64,000 bases of DNA from Bradyrhizobium sp. (GCA_028290305.1 JAQGKC010000027.1:1-64000), one strand, 5' to 3'; counted from the first letter of the stretch, positions 43,951-53,192 are shown. Notes: generated by a model not told the origin, from the sequence alone. Translations and numbers: made by a program.

Positions 43951-45024
43951 ATGTCGATCTTGTCCGAAGAACCCATTTTGAGACTGGAAGGTCTGACGAA
44001 GAGGTTCGGTGGTCACGTGGCTTTGGGCGATGTCACATTCGCCGTCGAGCGCGGCGAGTATGTTGCGCTTTTGGGACCGAGCGGATCTGGCAAGACCACC
44101 TTGCTGCGTTCTATCGCCGGATTCGAAATCCCGGACGCCGGAAAGATAATCTTGTCCGGCCGGGAAATCACTCGCGCGAACATTTATGAGCGCGGCATCG
44201 GGTTCGTGTTTCAGAATTTCGCGCTCTTTCCTCATCTTTCGGTGGAGGACAATGTCGCATTTGGCCTGCGATACGGGGCCAAGCGGCTACCAGAAGACGA
44301 AGTGCGGTCTCGGGTGCTGCAGGCGATTGCCATGGTGGGGCTGACGGGTCTCGAAGAGCGCGGCGTCGCTCAAATATCAGGTGGCCAGAAGCAGCGCGTC
44401 GCGTTAGCCCGTACTTTGGTCATGCGGCCGAAATTGGTTCTTCTCGACGAACCTTTGGGCGCGCTCGACGCCAATCTGCGATTACGCATGCGCGCGGAGC
44501 TTCGACACATTCGCGAGCAGCTTGGTATTCCGTTCCTGCACGTGACGGGAAGCGAAACGGAAGCGTTGGCGATGGGCGATCGCGTGATCGTTCTGGACCA
44601 AGGCCGCATCGGGCAATTTGGCAAGCCCGACGAGGTGTACAATCGTCCAGCCACTCCAAATGTCGCGCGTTTTCTGAACCGCTACAATGTGTTTGACGGC
44701 GCTCTCGACGGCGAAGTTTTTGCGAGCGCCTACGGGCGGTTCGCCTTCGGCGTTCGCATGGCGAGTGCGAAGTCTGCCTATGCCGTGCGCTACGACCGGT
44801 TGGTCGCCAAGCTGGCGGGGTCTGTCTCGCCGGCGCCGGCAATCAGAGTCAACTATGTCGCCAGCGAATACCTCGGCGCGGCGATCATGCACTTCTTCGA
44901 AGCGAACGACGGCAAAGTCTTGGAAGTCGAACATCATCTCAGCAATGGCCCGCCGTCTACCTTCTCCGAGGGCGAGGCCTACGATCTGACCTGGACCGCA
45001 GAAGATGGCATAGTTTTTGGATGA
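43951..45024 (+). CDS. PotA-like ABC transporter ATPase with altered H-loop
   Basis: A 357-residue importer ATPase. Walker A is GPSGSGKTT, the Q-loop VFQNFALFPH, the signature SGGQKQR, Walker B LVLLDEPLGALD, and a C-terminal TOBE-like regulatory domain follows. At the H-loop, where family members have VTH(D/E)Q.EA, this one reads HVTGSETEA: the switch histidine is replaced by glycine. The second ATPase of the cluster (49654) keeps VTHAQSEA. ATG 43951 is chosen over a longer frame. It is followed directly by the two permease genes. Confidence 0.87.
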   Translation: MSILSEEPILRLEGLTKRFGGHVALGDVTFAVERGEYVALLGPSGSGKTTLLRSIAGFEIPDAGKIILSGREITRANIYERGIGFVFQNFALFPHLSVEDNVAFGLRYGAKRLPEDEVRSRVLQAIAMVGLTGLEERGVAQISGGQKQRVALARTLVMRPKLVLLDEPLGALDANLRLRMRAELRHIREQLGIPFLHVTGSETEALAMGDRVIVLDQGRIGQFGKPDEVYNRPATPNVARFLNRYNVFDGALDGEVFASAYGRFAFGVRMASAKSAYAVRYDRLVAKLAGSVSPAPAIRVNYVASEYLGAAIMHFFEANDGKVLEVEHHLSNGPPSTFSEGEAYDLTWTAEDGIVFG

Positions 45025-45033
45025 GTGTTGGGT

Positions 45034-45933
45034 ATGAGTCCTATCGAAGCCGCCGCCAGTAAAACAGACCGGCCCGATCGAGGCGGAAGCGACGCGTGGC
45101 GCTCCTATTTGCTGATCGCACCATCCGTAATCTGGATGGCATTATTTCTGGTCCTTCCCTTGGCGATGATCGTCTATGTCTCGTTCTGGACCCAGTCGAC
45201 CTTCAAGATAGAGCCGAAGCTGACGCTCGATAGCTGGCAGACGTTTTTTGGCTCCGACACCTACCTCAATTCGTTATGGACCACGATACGGATCTGGCTG
45301 ATCGTTCTGATCTCCACTTTCGTCCTGGGCTATCCGACCGCCTTGTTTGTGGGACTGTTTGTCAGGAACAAGACCTTGCAGACAGCGCTTTTGGTTTTGT
45401 GCGTCATCCCCTTTTGGACGTCCTTCTTGATACGCGTGATCGCATGGCGCCCTATGCTGGGAAAAGAGGGCGCCATCAATATCATTTTGATGAAGTTCGG
45501 GATCATTCATCAGCCCATCGAGGCCCTGCTGTTCACCGAACTTTCTGTCGTGATCGGCATGACCCAGATCTACGTGGTGTTCATGGTCGGACCCATCGCG
45601 TTCATGCTGGGACGCATCGATCCCAATATCATTGAGGCTGCGCGAGATTTAGGTGCGGGTTTCTGGCGGATCTTACGCAAGATCATCTTTCCGTTGAGCC
45701 TGCCCGGCGTCGTTGTCGGCGCGATGTTTGTCAGCGTGATGGTGCTCGGGGAATTCGCCACCAGCGCCGCGCTGTCAGGACGCAAGGTGAACCTCCTCGG
45801 CAATATCGTCGTGACGCAGGTCGGTTCATTGAAATGGGCGCTCGCGTCGGTCGTCGGCGTCATTCTCACGATGATCATGGGTCTTGTGATCGCGGGGCTT
45901 CTACGCATCGTCGATCTGAAGAAGGAGCTTTGA
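45034..45933 (+). CDS. PotB-like ABC permease
   Basis: A 299-residue inner-membrane permease with about six helices. The first is YLLIAPSVIWMALFLVLPLAMIVYVSFW, and the EAA loop interacting with the ATPase is NIIEAARDLGAGFWRILRKIIFPLSLPGV. It is of the polyamine/2-aminoethylphosphonate importer type. The ATG at 45034 is used; a GTG at 45025 immediately after the ATPase stop is possible. Pairs with the next gene. Confidence 0.87.
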   Translation: MSPIEAAASKTDRPDRGGSDAWRSYLLIAPSVIWMALFLVLPLAMIVYVSFWTQSTFKIEPKLTLDSWQTFFGSDTYLNSLWTTIRIWLIVLISTFVLGYPTALFVGLFVRNKTLQTALLVLCVIPFWTSFLIRVIAWRPMLGKEGAINIILMKFGIIHQPIEALLFTELSVVIGMTQIYVVFMVGPIAFMLGRIDPNIIEAARDLGAGFWRILRKIIFPLSLPGVVVGAMFVSVMVLGEFATSAALSGRKVNLLGNIVVTQVGSLKWALASVVGVILTMIMGLVIAGLLRIVDLKKEL

Positions 45934-45938
45934 GGGCG

Positions 45939-46787
45939 ATGGAGTCACGCATCCTCAAGCCTGTGCTGGCTGTCTATGTGGGATTGTTCCTGCTGTTTCT
46001 CTATGGGCCTTTCATCGTGCTCGGCATACTTTCGTTCCAGCAGGGACCGGAAGGCGGCCCGCAATTTCCGATCACCCAGTGGTCGACCTTCTGGTACCGG
46101 GACATTTTTGGCCTGACTCCGCCATCGCGCGTGGCCCCGCTACCCATTGGAACATCGCTGTTCCGCTCGCTCACGCTCGCGGGCATGACGATGATTACCT
46201 CCACAGTTCTCGGCGTCATGGCCGCACAGGCGTTCAGGAAGAATTTTCCAGGAAAAACCGTAAGCTTCTACTTGATCGTGCTGGGCATGATCGTCCCCGG
46301 AATTCTGGTCGGCCTGGGCTCCGGGCTGGTCGCGACCACCACCGGGATCGAGCGGCATTGGTGGAGCACGGCTTTTGCCGCGCACGTCGTCTATACGCTG
46401 CCGTTCGCATTTCTCGTGATGCTCGCGATCTTCAACCGGTTTGACGCGTCGGTCGAGGAGGCCGCCTGGTCGCTCGGCGTCTCGCCGATCACGACGTTCC
46501 GCAAAGTAACCTTTCCGCTGATCTTTCCCGGCGTTCTCTCCGCGATGCTGTTCGCGTTCACGCTGTCTTATGACGAGTTCCCGCGAACGTTGCTCGCTTC
46601 CGGCCGCGAGCAAACGCTGCCGCTGGCGATCTATTCGACGTTCTCGGTGGAGATCCACCCCAACGTATTTGCCTTTGGCGTGCTCACCACTCTGTTTTCG
46701 TTCTCGTTGCTCGCCGTCTACGCCATTCTCATGACACTCAGCGTGCGGCGAGCGAAACGCGTGGCAATCCAGGAGGCGATCGGATGA
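45939..46787 (+). CDS. PotC-like ABC permease
   Basis: A 282-residue inner-membrane permease with about six helices, starting LKPVLAVYVGLFLLFLYGPFIVLG. The EAA loop is SVEEAAWSLGVSPITTFRKVTFPLIFPGVLSAML, typical of PotC. The start ATG 45939 is five bases after the previous stop. Overlaps the first SDR gene by ATGA, so transporter and dehydrogenase genes are one transcript. Confidence 0.88.
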   Translation: MESRILKPVLAVYVGLFLLFLYGPFIVLGILSFQQGPEGGPQFPITQWSTFWYRDIFGLTPPSRVAPLPIGTSLFRSLTLAGMTMITSTVLGVMAAQAFRKNFPGKTVSFYLIVLGMIVPGILVGLGSGLVATTTGIERHWWSTAFAAHVVYTLPFAFLVMLAIFNRFDASVEEAAWSLGVSPITTFRKVTFPLIFPGVLSAMLFAFTLSYDEFPRTLLASGREQTLPLAIYSTFSVEIHPNVFAFGVLTTLFSFSLLAVYAILMTLSVRRAKRVAIQEAIG

Positions 46788-47515
46788 ATACGGCGATCGT
46801 CACGGGATCTGGTTCCGGTATCGGCCGCGCCGTCGCGACGCGGCTGGCCGGCGACGGCTATCGGGTGACGGTGAACGACATTCTCCTTGATCAGGCCGAA
46901 AGCGTCGCCTCGCAAATCCGGAGCGATGGCGGGGAGGCTGTCGCCATTGGCGGCGATGTTTCCCTTGAAGACGACGTTGCTGCGATTGTAGCGGCTTGTC
47001 GGAACGCGTTCGGCGATCCCACTCATTTGATTAGCAACGCCGGCCATGTGCATCAGGCTCGCTTTACGGAATTGACGCCCAAGGATTTCGATCGGATGTT
47101 CGCCGTGCATGTCCGCGGCGCTTTCTTGATGACCCGCGCCGTGCTGCCGGCCATGCTTGCCCGCAACGCCGGCGTGATCGTTTATACGGCTTCGCAACTT
47201 GGACAGATCGGCGGCGTCGAACTCGTTCACTATAGCGCCGCCAAGGCCGCCATTATTGGCCTCACCAAATCGTTGGCACGTGAGGTGAGCGCCCAGGGCG
47301 TCAGGGTCAACGCGGTCGCACCCGGCCCGATCAACACGCCGCTTGTTCGAGGGCTATCGCCGGAATGGCGAAAGGCTAAGGCGGCGGAACTTCCGCTTGG
47401 ACGATTTGGCGAGCCAGAGGAGGTCGCGGCGGCGATCGCATTTCTGTGTTCGGATCAAGCAAGCCTGTTCGTCGGCCAGACCATCGGGCCCAATTCCGGA
47501 GATGTGATGTTGTGA
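46784..47515 (+). CDS. Short-chain dehydrogenase/reductase
   Basis: A 243-residue classical SDR. The cofactor motif is TGSGSGIGRA, with SNAG for the fold core and the active-site YSAAK, with the serine in YTASQLG. An acidic residue after the second strand (VNDI) suggests NAD(H) preference. Overlaps the permease gene (ATGA) and the next SDR (GTGA). Likely oxidises a hydroxyl of the imported compound; two different SDRs in tandem suggest two successive steps or two stereoisomers. Confidence 0.88.
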   Translation: MNTAIVTGSGSGIGRAVATRLAGDGYRVTVNDILLDQAESVASQIRSDGGEAVAIGGDVSLEDDVAAIVAACRNAFGDPTHLISNAGHVHQARFTELTPKDFDRMFAVHVRGAFLMTRAVLPAMLARNAGVIVYTASQLGQIGGVELVHYSAAKAAIIGLTKSLAREVSAQGVRVNAVAPGPINTPLVRGLSPEWRKAKAAELPLGRFGEPEEVAAAIAFLCSDQASLFVGQTIGPNSGDVML

Positions 47516-48267
47516 GCGAGACAGTCCTGATTACAGGCGCGGGCATCGGCATCGGTCGCGCAACGGCCAAGGCTTTCGCCAAGGCCGGCTACAAGGCCAT
47601 CGTGACCGATATTCTTGAAAAAGAAGGTCGCTCCGTTGTTGCCGAAATCGCCGACGCCGGCGGAATCGCGGAGTTTCACAAGCTCGATGTTCGTTCAACC
47701 GCTGATGCGGAAGCGCTCGTCGCGGCCGTTGAACAGAAGCACGGCGGCATCGACGCCATCGTCGCCAACGCCGGGATCGCCCACAAGGCGCCGATCGCCG
47801 CGCTAACCGACGACAAATGGGACCACACCTTCGACGTCGACTTGAAAGGCATCTTTCGCGTGGTCAGGCCGGCGCTTGCCGGCATGAGAAAACGCCGGAA
47901 GGGAGCCATCGTGTGTCTGTCGTCCATCATGGGCGTCGCCTACGGGTGGGATGAGCATGTGCACTACTCAGCCGCCAAGGCCGGCGTCGTCGGACTTGTC
48001 CGTGGGCTGGCGGTTGAACTCGCAAAGGACGGTGTGCGGGTCAATGGCGTTGCGCCCGGATACATTCGTACGGCGCAACTGTTGTCCGAGGAGCATTCGT
48101 TGGGGCCCGTCGGCGCCGAGAAGGCAGGCGAATTCATTCCGATGGGTCGGATCGGCGAGCCTGAAGAGATCGCTGACGTTATTCTGTTTCTTGCATCCAA
48201 TGCTGCCCGATACATGACCGGGCAGGTGGTGGTGGTGGACGGCGGATTGTTGGTGGGACGGTACTGA
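47512..48267 (+). CDS. Short-chain dehydrogenase/reductase
   Basis: A 251-residue classical SDR. The cofactor motif is TGAGIGIGRA, then ANAGIA, CLSSIMG for the catalytic serine and YSAAKAGVVG for Tyr/Lys, ending with the usual TGQVVVVDGG. The start is GTG 47512, overlapping the stop of the preceding SDR as GTGA. VTDIL after the second strand suggests NAD(H). Only moderately similar to the upstream SDR, so it is not a recent duplicate. Confidence 0.88.
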   Translation: MSETVLITGAGIGIGRATAKAFAKAGYKAIVTDILEKEGRSVVAEIADAGGIAEFHKLDVRSTADAEALVAAVEQKHGGIDAIVANAGIAHKAPIAALTDDKWDHTFDVDLKGIFRVVRPALAGMRKRRKGAIVCLSSIMGVAYGWDEHVHYSAAKAGVVGLVRGLAVELAKDGVRVNGVAPGYIRTAQLLSEEHSLGPVGAEKAGEFIPMGRIGEPEEIADVILFLASNAARYMTGQVVVVDGGLLVGRY

Positions 48268-48324
48268 AGGCGATAGCACCTTCCAGGTAAATACGCGACG
48301 CAGCGACAACGGAGGAGAGGTTAG

Positions 48325-49548
48325 ATGTCTGGTTATCAAGTTTCGCGCAGAAATTTCATGAAAGGTACGGCGGCGGGCGGCCTCGCCCTTACTTCGTTTG
48401 GGGCTCCCTTCGGAGCTCAGCAGGCCTTCGCGGCGGATCTTGCCAGCGAAGAATTGCGCACGGTGGGTCTTTCGGTCACGGTCCAGGAACGCATCCTCGC
48501 CGACTTCAAAGCCAAGTCCGGCGTAAAGGCCGTCTCCGGCAAGGGGGCAATTTTCCCGGACGTGCAGACCGAACTGCTGTCGGGCTCGACCGCCTACGAT
48601 TGCTGGGAAACGATCGGAGAGCGCTTGCCGGCAGTGATCGAGACCAACAAGATCGAGTCGATTCCGGTCTCAGCTCTGAAGAGCTGGGCCAATATTCGCG
48701 AGACCTTCACCAAACCGAACCCGAAATGGGGCAAGGGGCAGCAAATCGCTGGTCAAATCTGGACCGATGACAAGCAGACCGCTCTCTGGATGGTGCCGAC
48801 GGTTTATAATTACGACTCGATCGGTTATCGGCCGGATCTCGTTTCGAAAGAAGAGGCCAGCACCTGGACCGCCATTTTCGACGACAAATTCAGAGGCAAG
48901 ACCGGCCTGAACGTCGATCCGCTGATCGCGTTCGGCCAGGCCGTGCTGGCGATGAACTCGTTGGGCTTGCTACAGGTCCCCAATCCCGGCAATCCGGACA
49001 AGAAATCGATCGACGAGGCTTCCAAGTTCCTCGTCTCCAAGAAGAAGGGTGGCCAGTTCCGTGCGCTTTGGGGTGACTTCGGTGAACTCGTCAACCTGCT
49101 CGCGTCGGGCGAAATGATCCTGGCTGATGCTTGGCAACCGGCCGTTATGGCCGTGAAGGCTCAGGGAAAACAGTGCACCTACGCGGTTCCCAAGGAAGGC
49201 TACCGTGCCTGGTCGATCGGCGTTTCTCCGATCACCGGCACGCCGAACAAGGAAGCCGTGATCGCTTATGCCGACTATTGGCTTTCCGGCCCGCCGGCGG
49301 TCATCGTGTCCGAACAAGGCTATTATTCGCCCTCGACCGACATCAAGAAAGTCATGGCGCCCGACAAATACGCTTTCTGGTACGAGGGCAAGCCCTGGAA
49401 GGGGGCGCCGGAACGCGGCATCAAGGAAGGCGATTTGCGAGACGGCGGCTCGCTCGAGCAGCGCGCCTCCGCCGTCGCCTATTGGCATCAGTGGCCGGAT
49501 GAATACGACTACCTGATGAAGAAGTGGGACGAATTCCTCAGCGCTTGA
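48325..49548 (+). CDS. Tat-exported polyamine-type ABC substrate-binding protein
   Basis: A 407-residue PotD-like periplasmic binding protein. The twin-arginine signal is SRRNFMKGTAAGGLALTSFG with cleavage near AFAAD. The mature part shows VPTVYNYDSIGYRPDL, GEMILADAWQPAVM and EGYRAWSIGVSP. Ribosome site GGAGGAGAGG precedes the ATG. It is the extracytoplasmic partner of the two permeases upstream and is paralogous to the signal-less protein at 41510. Tat export implies folding before secretion, perhaps with a cofactor or at high speed. The likely ligand is a nitrogen-rich or cyclic amide compound given the downstream enzymes. Confidence 0.87.
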   Translation: MSGYQVSRRNFMKGTAAGGLALTSFGAPFGAQQAFAADLASEELRTVGLSVTVQERILADFKAKSGVKAVSGKGAIFPDVQTELLSGSTAYDCWETIGERLPAVIETNKIESIPVSALKSWANIRETFTKPNPKWGKGQQIAGQIWTDDKQTALWMVPTVYNYDSIGYRPDLVSKEEASTWTAIFDDKFRGKTGLNVDPLIAFGQAVLAMNSLGLLQVPNPGNPDKKSIDEASKFLVSKKKGGQFRALWGDFGELVNLLASGEMILADAWQPAVMAVKAQGKQCTYAVPKEGYRAWSIGVSPITGTPNKEAVIAYADYWLSGPPAVIVSEQGYYSPSTDIKKVMAPDKYAFWYEGKPWKGAPERGIKEGDLRDGGSLEQRASAVAYWHQWPDEYDYLMKKWDEFLSA

Positions 49549-49592
49549 TAGGACGGCGGGTTTCGGACCTGCCGTTTTCCACGAGCAAGTAC

Positions 49593-49614
49593 TCCCGCGC
49601 CTTCGGGCGCGGGA
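49593..49614. other. Strong UUCG-capped hairpin between binding protein and ATPase genes
   Basis: TCCCGCGCC (49593-49601), loop TTCG, GGCGCGGGA (49606-49614): a perfect 9-bp GC-rich stem with a very stable tetraloop. No T-run follows, so it is not a typical terminator. Its place just downstream of the binding protein gene and before the second ATPase fits an mRNA-stabilising or attenuating element that keeps the binding protein level above the ATPase level. Confidence 0.6.
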
Positions 49615-49653
49615 CATCGAGCCAATGAGTATAGCCATGTCTGGAACTGCCGC

Positions 49654-50754
49654 GTGACCATCGATCTGCAACTCGTCCGTGTCGGGAAAGTCTATGATAA
49701 CGGTACGCCCGCGGTTATCGATTTCGATCTCGAGGTTTCGAAAGGCGAGTTCATCGCGTTTCTGGGACCATCCGGCTGCGGCAAGACGACGACACTGCGA
49801 ATGATCGCCGGCTTCGAGACGATCTCGTCGGGCAACATTTTCGTCCGGGGCAATCGGATCAACGATGTGCCGCCGGAGCGCCGGCCGACCGCGATGATCT
49901 TTCAGAACTATGCGCTGTTTCCGCACATGACCGTGCGCGCAAATGTTCGCTTTGGTCTCGACGTCAAGAAGATTCCCGCCGCCACGCGCGACGCCATGGT
50001 TGAGCGCATTCTAGAAAAACTAGGCTTGAGCGACGTTGGCGACCTCAAGCCGGAGCGGTTATCCGGCGGGCAAAAGCAACGCATCGCGCTCGCACGCGCC
50101 CTCGTGGTCGAGCCGGATATCCTGCTGCTCGACGAACCCCTGGGCGCGCTCGATGCCAACTTGCGCAAAAGCATTCAGAATGAACTCAAGCTGCTGCAGC
50201 GCCGACTGGGTATTACGTTCGTGTTCGTGACCCACGCCCAGTCCGAGGCGCTGGCCCTTTCGGACCGCATCGTCGTCATGAATGCCGGCAGGATCGAGCA
50301 GATCAGCGCTCCCCACGAGCTCTATACCCGTCCTCGCAGCCAGTTCGTGGCGAAATTCATCGGGCGCAATGCGTTGATAAGCGGGAAGGTCATATCGGCT
50401 GATGCAAACAGCTGCCTCCTCGACACGGCCTTCGGCGAGCTTGCCGGGACGTCCAGGGTGGCGATGCACGCCGGAAGCACGGCAAGCCTTGCGGTGCCCG
50501 CGGAAGCGATCGACGTTCTGCCCGCCTCGACGCCGGAAAACTACTTCGCTGAGATCTATCGCGGCAATCCGATCAAGGGAACGGTCGAGTCGATCCAGCA
50601 GGTCGGGCATATCATCCAGCTCGTCATCCTGGTTGGCGCTGCGCAGCCAATCATCGTGGAGGGCCATGCGGACAAATACACCGGTCGATTCCAAAATGGT
50701 GCGGCAGTGCTGCTCGCCTGGAAAAAAGACGTCGCGACGCTCGTCATCCATTAG
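49654..50754 (+). CDS. PotA-like ABC transporter ATPase (canonical)
   Basis: A 366-residue importer ATPase with Walker A GPSGCGKTT, Q-loop IFQNYALFPHM, signature SGGQKQR, Walker B DILLLDEPLGALD and intact H-loop VTHAQSEAL. The C-terminal domain is TOBE-like. The start is GTG 49654; a 10-residue micro-frame (ATG 49625) overlaps it as GTGA. It is the second ATPase in the cluster and could form a heterodimer with the H-loop variant at 43951, or replace it. Confidence 0.87.
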   Translation: MTIDLQLVRVGKVYDNGTPAVIDFDLEVSKGEFIAFLGPSGCGKTTTLRMIAGFETISSGNIFVRGNRINDVPPERRPTAMIFQNYALFPHMTVRANVRFGLDVKKIPAATRDAMVERILEKLGLSDVGDLKPERLSGGQKQRIALARALVVEPDILLLDEPLGALDANLRKSIQNELKLLQRRLGITFVFVTHAQSEALALSDRIVVMNAGRIEQISAPHELYTRPRSQFVAKFIGRNALISGKVISADANSCLLDTAFGELAGTSRVAMHAGSTASLAVPAEAIDVLPASTPENYFAEIYRGNPIKGTVESIQQVGHIIQLVILVGAAQPIIVEGHADKYTGRFQNGAAVLLAWKKDVATLVIH

Positions 50755-50830
50755 CAAGGAACGTTGCCATATCCACGATAGGACAAATCTTCCAACTCAA
50801 ACCGACAGCTTTCATCATGGAAATTTGACG

Positions 50831-50930
50831 ATGTCCGAGGTCTTTCCGCGCCTTTTCTCTTCGACGAAGCCGGCGGGCTACACGCTGAACAATCGTATCG
50901 CCATTACCCCTGGGCCGACTTTGACCGGAA
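50831..50930 (+). pseudogene. N-terminal fragment of an old-yellow-enzyme-like protein
   Basis: From ATG 50831 the frame reads MSEVFPRLFSSTKPAGYTLN then NRIAITPG, which matches the start of NADH:flavin oxidoreductases of the old yellow enzyme family (P.LFSP...G...L.NRI...P). The similarity ends after about 33 residues and the remaining frame is not recognisable. Only a scrap of the gene remains in the 333-bp gap before the hydantoinase gene. Confidence 0.5.
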
Positions 50931-51087
50931 ATACGTCATTCGACCGCCGCTGGATTATGGGCTCGCCTATCCCTTGGCGATCGATGATCCGAATTGGGCG
51001 ACCAGTTGGTGAACGGATGCCGGTCATGAAAACGGAATTTCAGCGCCCGCGCGGACGGGCTGAAAGAATCAATCAAGGAGGAAGATC

Positions 51088-53178
51088 ATGATTCGTGTCG
51101 GCGTTGATGTGGGGGGTACGTTTACCGACATTGTCTTGGAGCAGACGACCACCGGCGCGGGTCAGAAGATCTTCGTGCACAAGGTGTCGTCGACGCCCGA
51201 GGATCAATCAATCGCTGTCGTCCAGGGCGTTGTGGAAGTGTGCAAGATCGCCGGCGTATCGCCCGGAGACATTGACCTTGTGTTGCACGGCACCACCGTG
51301 GCGACAAACATGGTGATCGAGCGCAAGGGCGCCGATGTCGGCATGATAACGACCCGCGGATTTCGCGACATCCTCCATATGGCGCGTCACAAACGACCGC
51401 ATAATTTCTCGCTGCAGTTCGACGTGCCGTGGCAGTCGAAACCGCTGGTCAAGCGCCGCAATCGATTGGTCGTGGACGAGCGACTGCGCCCGCCGACTGG
51501 CGAGGTCGAGGTCCCGCTCGCGCTCGATCAGGTCGAAGCTGCGGCGGAACTTTTCAAAAAACGCGGCCTCAAGGCGATCGTCATCTGCTTCCTGTTTTCG
51601 TTTCTCAACAGCGATCATGAGGCGCAGGCCCGGGACGTCGTCAAGCGCGTGATTCCGGACGCGTTCGTTTGCTGTTCGCATGAGGTCGTGAACGTGATCC
51701 GAGAATATGAGCGGTTCTCCTCGACGGCAATGAACGCCTATATCGGTCCCACCACCGCGCTCTATCTCCGGCGGCTTGAGGGCCGCCTCCGCGAGAACGG
51801 CATCGCGGCCAAGGTGCGGATCATGCAGTCGAACGGCGGCATCTCCACGGTCGAAAACTCCTCGCAGCGTCCCGTGGGGCTGCTGCTTTCAGGACCGGCA
51901 GGCGGCGTAATTGGCGGGCGTTGGACCGGCGAATCCAGCAACACCAGGAACGTGATCACCATCGATGTTGGCGGAACGTCGGCCGACATCTCGGTGATCC
52001 AGAACGGCGAGCTGCGGATCAAGAATCCGCGCGATACCGAAGTTGCCCATCTTCCCGTGCTGGTGCCGATGATCGACATTGACGCCATCGGCGCGGGTGG
52101 AGGTTCGATCGCGTATCTCGATCCGGGCGGGGCGTTCCGCGTCGGTCCGCGATCGGCCGGCGCCTCTCCGGGCCCGGCCTGTTACGGCAAGGGCGGCAAG
52201 GAACCCGCCGTAACCGATGCGCAAGTTGTGCTGGGCAGGCTTGACCCCGAGCATTTTCTCGGCGGCGATCTGAAGATCGATCCTTCGCTGGCTTTCGCGG
52301 CGGTCGAGCAATACGTGGCCAAGCCTCTCAATCTCAGCGTTACGGACGCAGCACTCGGAATTCTGCGGGTGGTGAACAACAACATGGCGCTTGCCATCAA
52401 CGCAAATTCGGTCGCCAAGGGTATCGATCCCCGCCATTTCACGCTGATGGGTTTTGGTGGCGCCGGCCCGCTGCACGCGACCGCGCTGGCGGAATTGATC
52501 CGCGCCAAGGATGCCATCTCGCCGTTACACCCCGGCATCACTGCAGCCATGGGCCTGCTTTTGACGGAGCTTCAATACGAATATACGCGGTCGGTCCTTG
52601 TCGTCGCAAACAAGGCCGGCAAAACTGAATTTGGACTTGTGAACAAGATCGTTGCGGATTTGAAGACAGATGCCCGCGAACAATTGCTGTCGGACGGAGT
52701 GCCCGCCGACATGCACCGCTTCGCGGTTGTCGCCGAGTGCCGCTATGTCGGGCAGGGCTTCGAACTGCGTGCCGCGATGCCGGACGGGCCGCTCGACGAA
52801 AGTAATGTCGATTCGGTCATCAAGAGCTTCTTCGATGCGCATATGCAGGCTTATGGCCATGCGTTCGAGGATCAACTGGTCGAGATCATCACGCTGCGCG
52901 TGGTCGGATCCGCCGCGACCGAGACGCTGAAGCTGCCGGACCTGGCCCATGGCGGCCGGACCAATCCGAAGACTGCCGAACTCTACACCCGCGAGACCGT
53001 CTTCGACGACGGAAAAGCGGTGCCGACGCCGCGTTACGATCGTGCCAGGCTGCTCGCCGACGATGTCGTCAGCGGTCCCGCGCTTATCGTTCAGCATAAT
53101 TCCACGACGTTGGTGCCGCCGGCTTATTCCGCCAGCGTTCTATCACACGGCGATATGCGCATCGCGCGCTTGGGTTGA
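51088..53178 (+). CDS. hyuA: Hydantoinase/oxoprolinase A-type ATP-dependent subunit
   Basis: A 696-residue HyuA-family protein. The ATPase core has the actin-like phosphate motif GVDVGGTFTDIV at the N-terminus, LVLHGTTVATNMVIERKGA, and the second phosphate motif TIDVGGTSADISVI, followed by IGAGGGSIAYLDPGGAFRVGPRSAGASPGPACYG. Members hydrolyse ATP to open hydantoin, N-methylhydantoin or 5-oxoproline rings or to carboxylate ketones, together with a HyuB subunit. AAGGAGG precedes the ATG. The B subunit follows after 14 bases. Confidence 0.9.
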   Translation: MIRVGVDVGGTFTDIVLEQTTTGAGQKIFVHKVSSTPEDQSIAVVQGVVEVCKIAGVSPGDIDLVLHGTTVATNMVIERKGADVGMITTRGFRDILHMARHKRPHNFSLQFDVPWQSKPLVKRRNRLVVDERLRPPTGEVEVPLALDQVEAAAELFKKRGLKAIVICFLFSFLNSDHEAQARDVVKRVIPDAFVCCSHEVVNVIREYERFSSTAMNAYIGPTTALYLRRLEGRLRENGIAAKVRIMQSNGGISTVENSSQRPVGLLLSGPAGGVIGGRWTGESSNTRNVITIDVGGTSADISVIQNGELRIKNPRDTEVAHLPVLVPMIDIDAIGAGGGSIAYLDPGGAFRVGPRSAGASPGPACYGKGGKEPAVTDAQVVLGRLDPEHFLGGDLKIDPSLAFAAVEQYVAKPLNLSVTDAALGILRVVNNNMALAINANSVAKGIDPRHFTLMGFGGAGPLHATALAELIRAKDAISPLHPGITAAMGLLLTELQYEYTRSVLVVANKAGKTEFGLVNKIVADLKTDAREQLLSDGVPADMHRFAVVAECRYVGQGFELRAAMPDGPLDESNVDSVIKSFFDAHMQAYGHAFEDQLVEIITLRVVGSAATETLKLPDLAHGGRTNPKTAELYTRETVFDDGKAVPTPRYDRARLLADDVVSGPALIVQHNSTTLVPPAYSASVLSHGDMRIARLG

Positions 53179-53192
53179 GGGAGGTAATGAAA

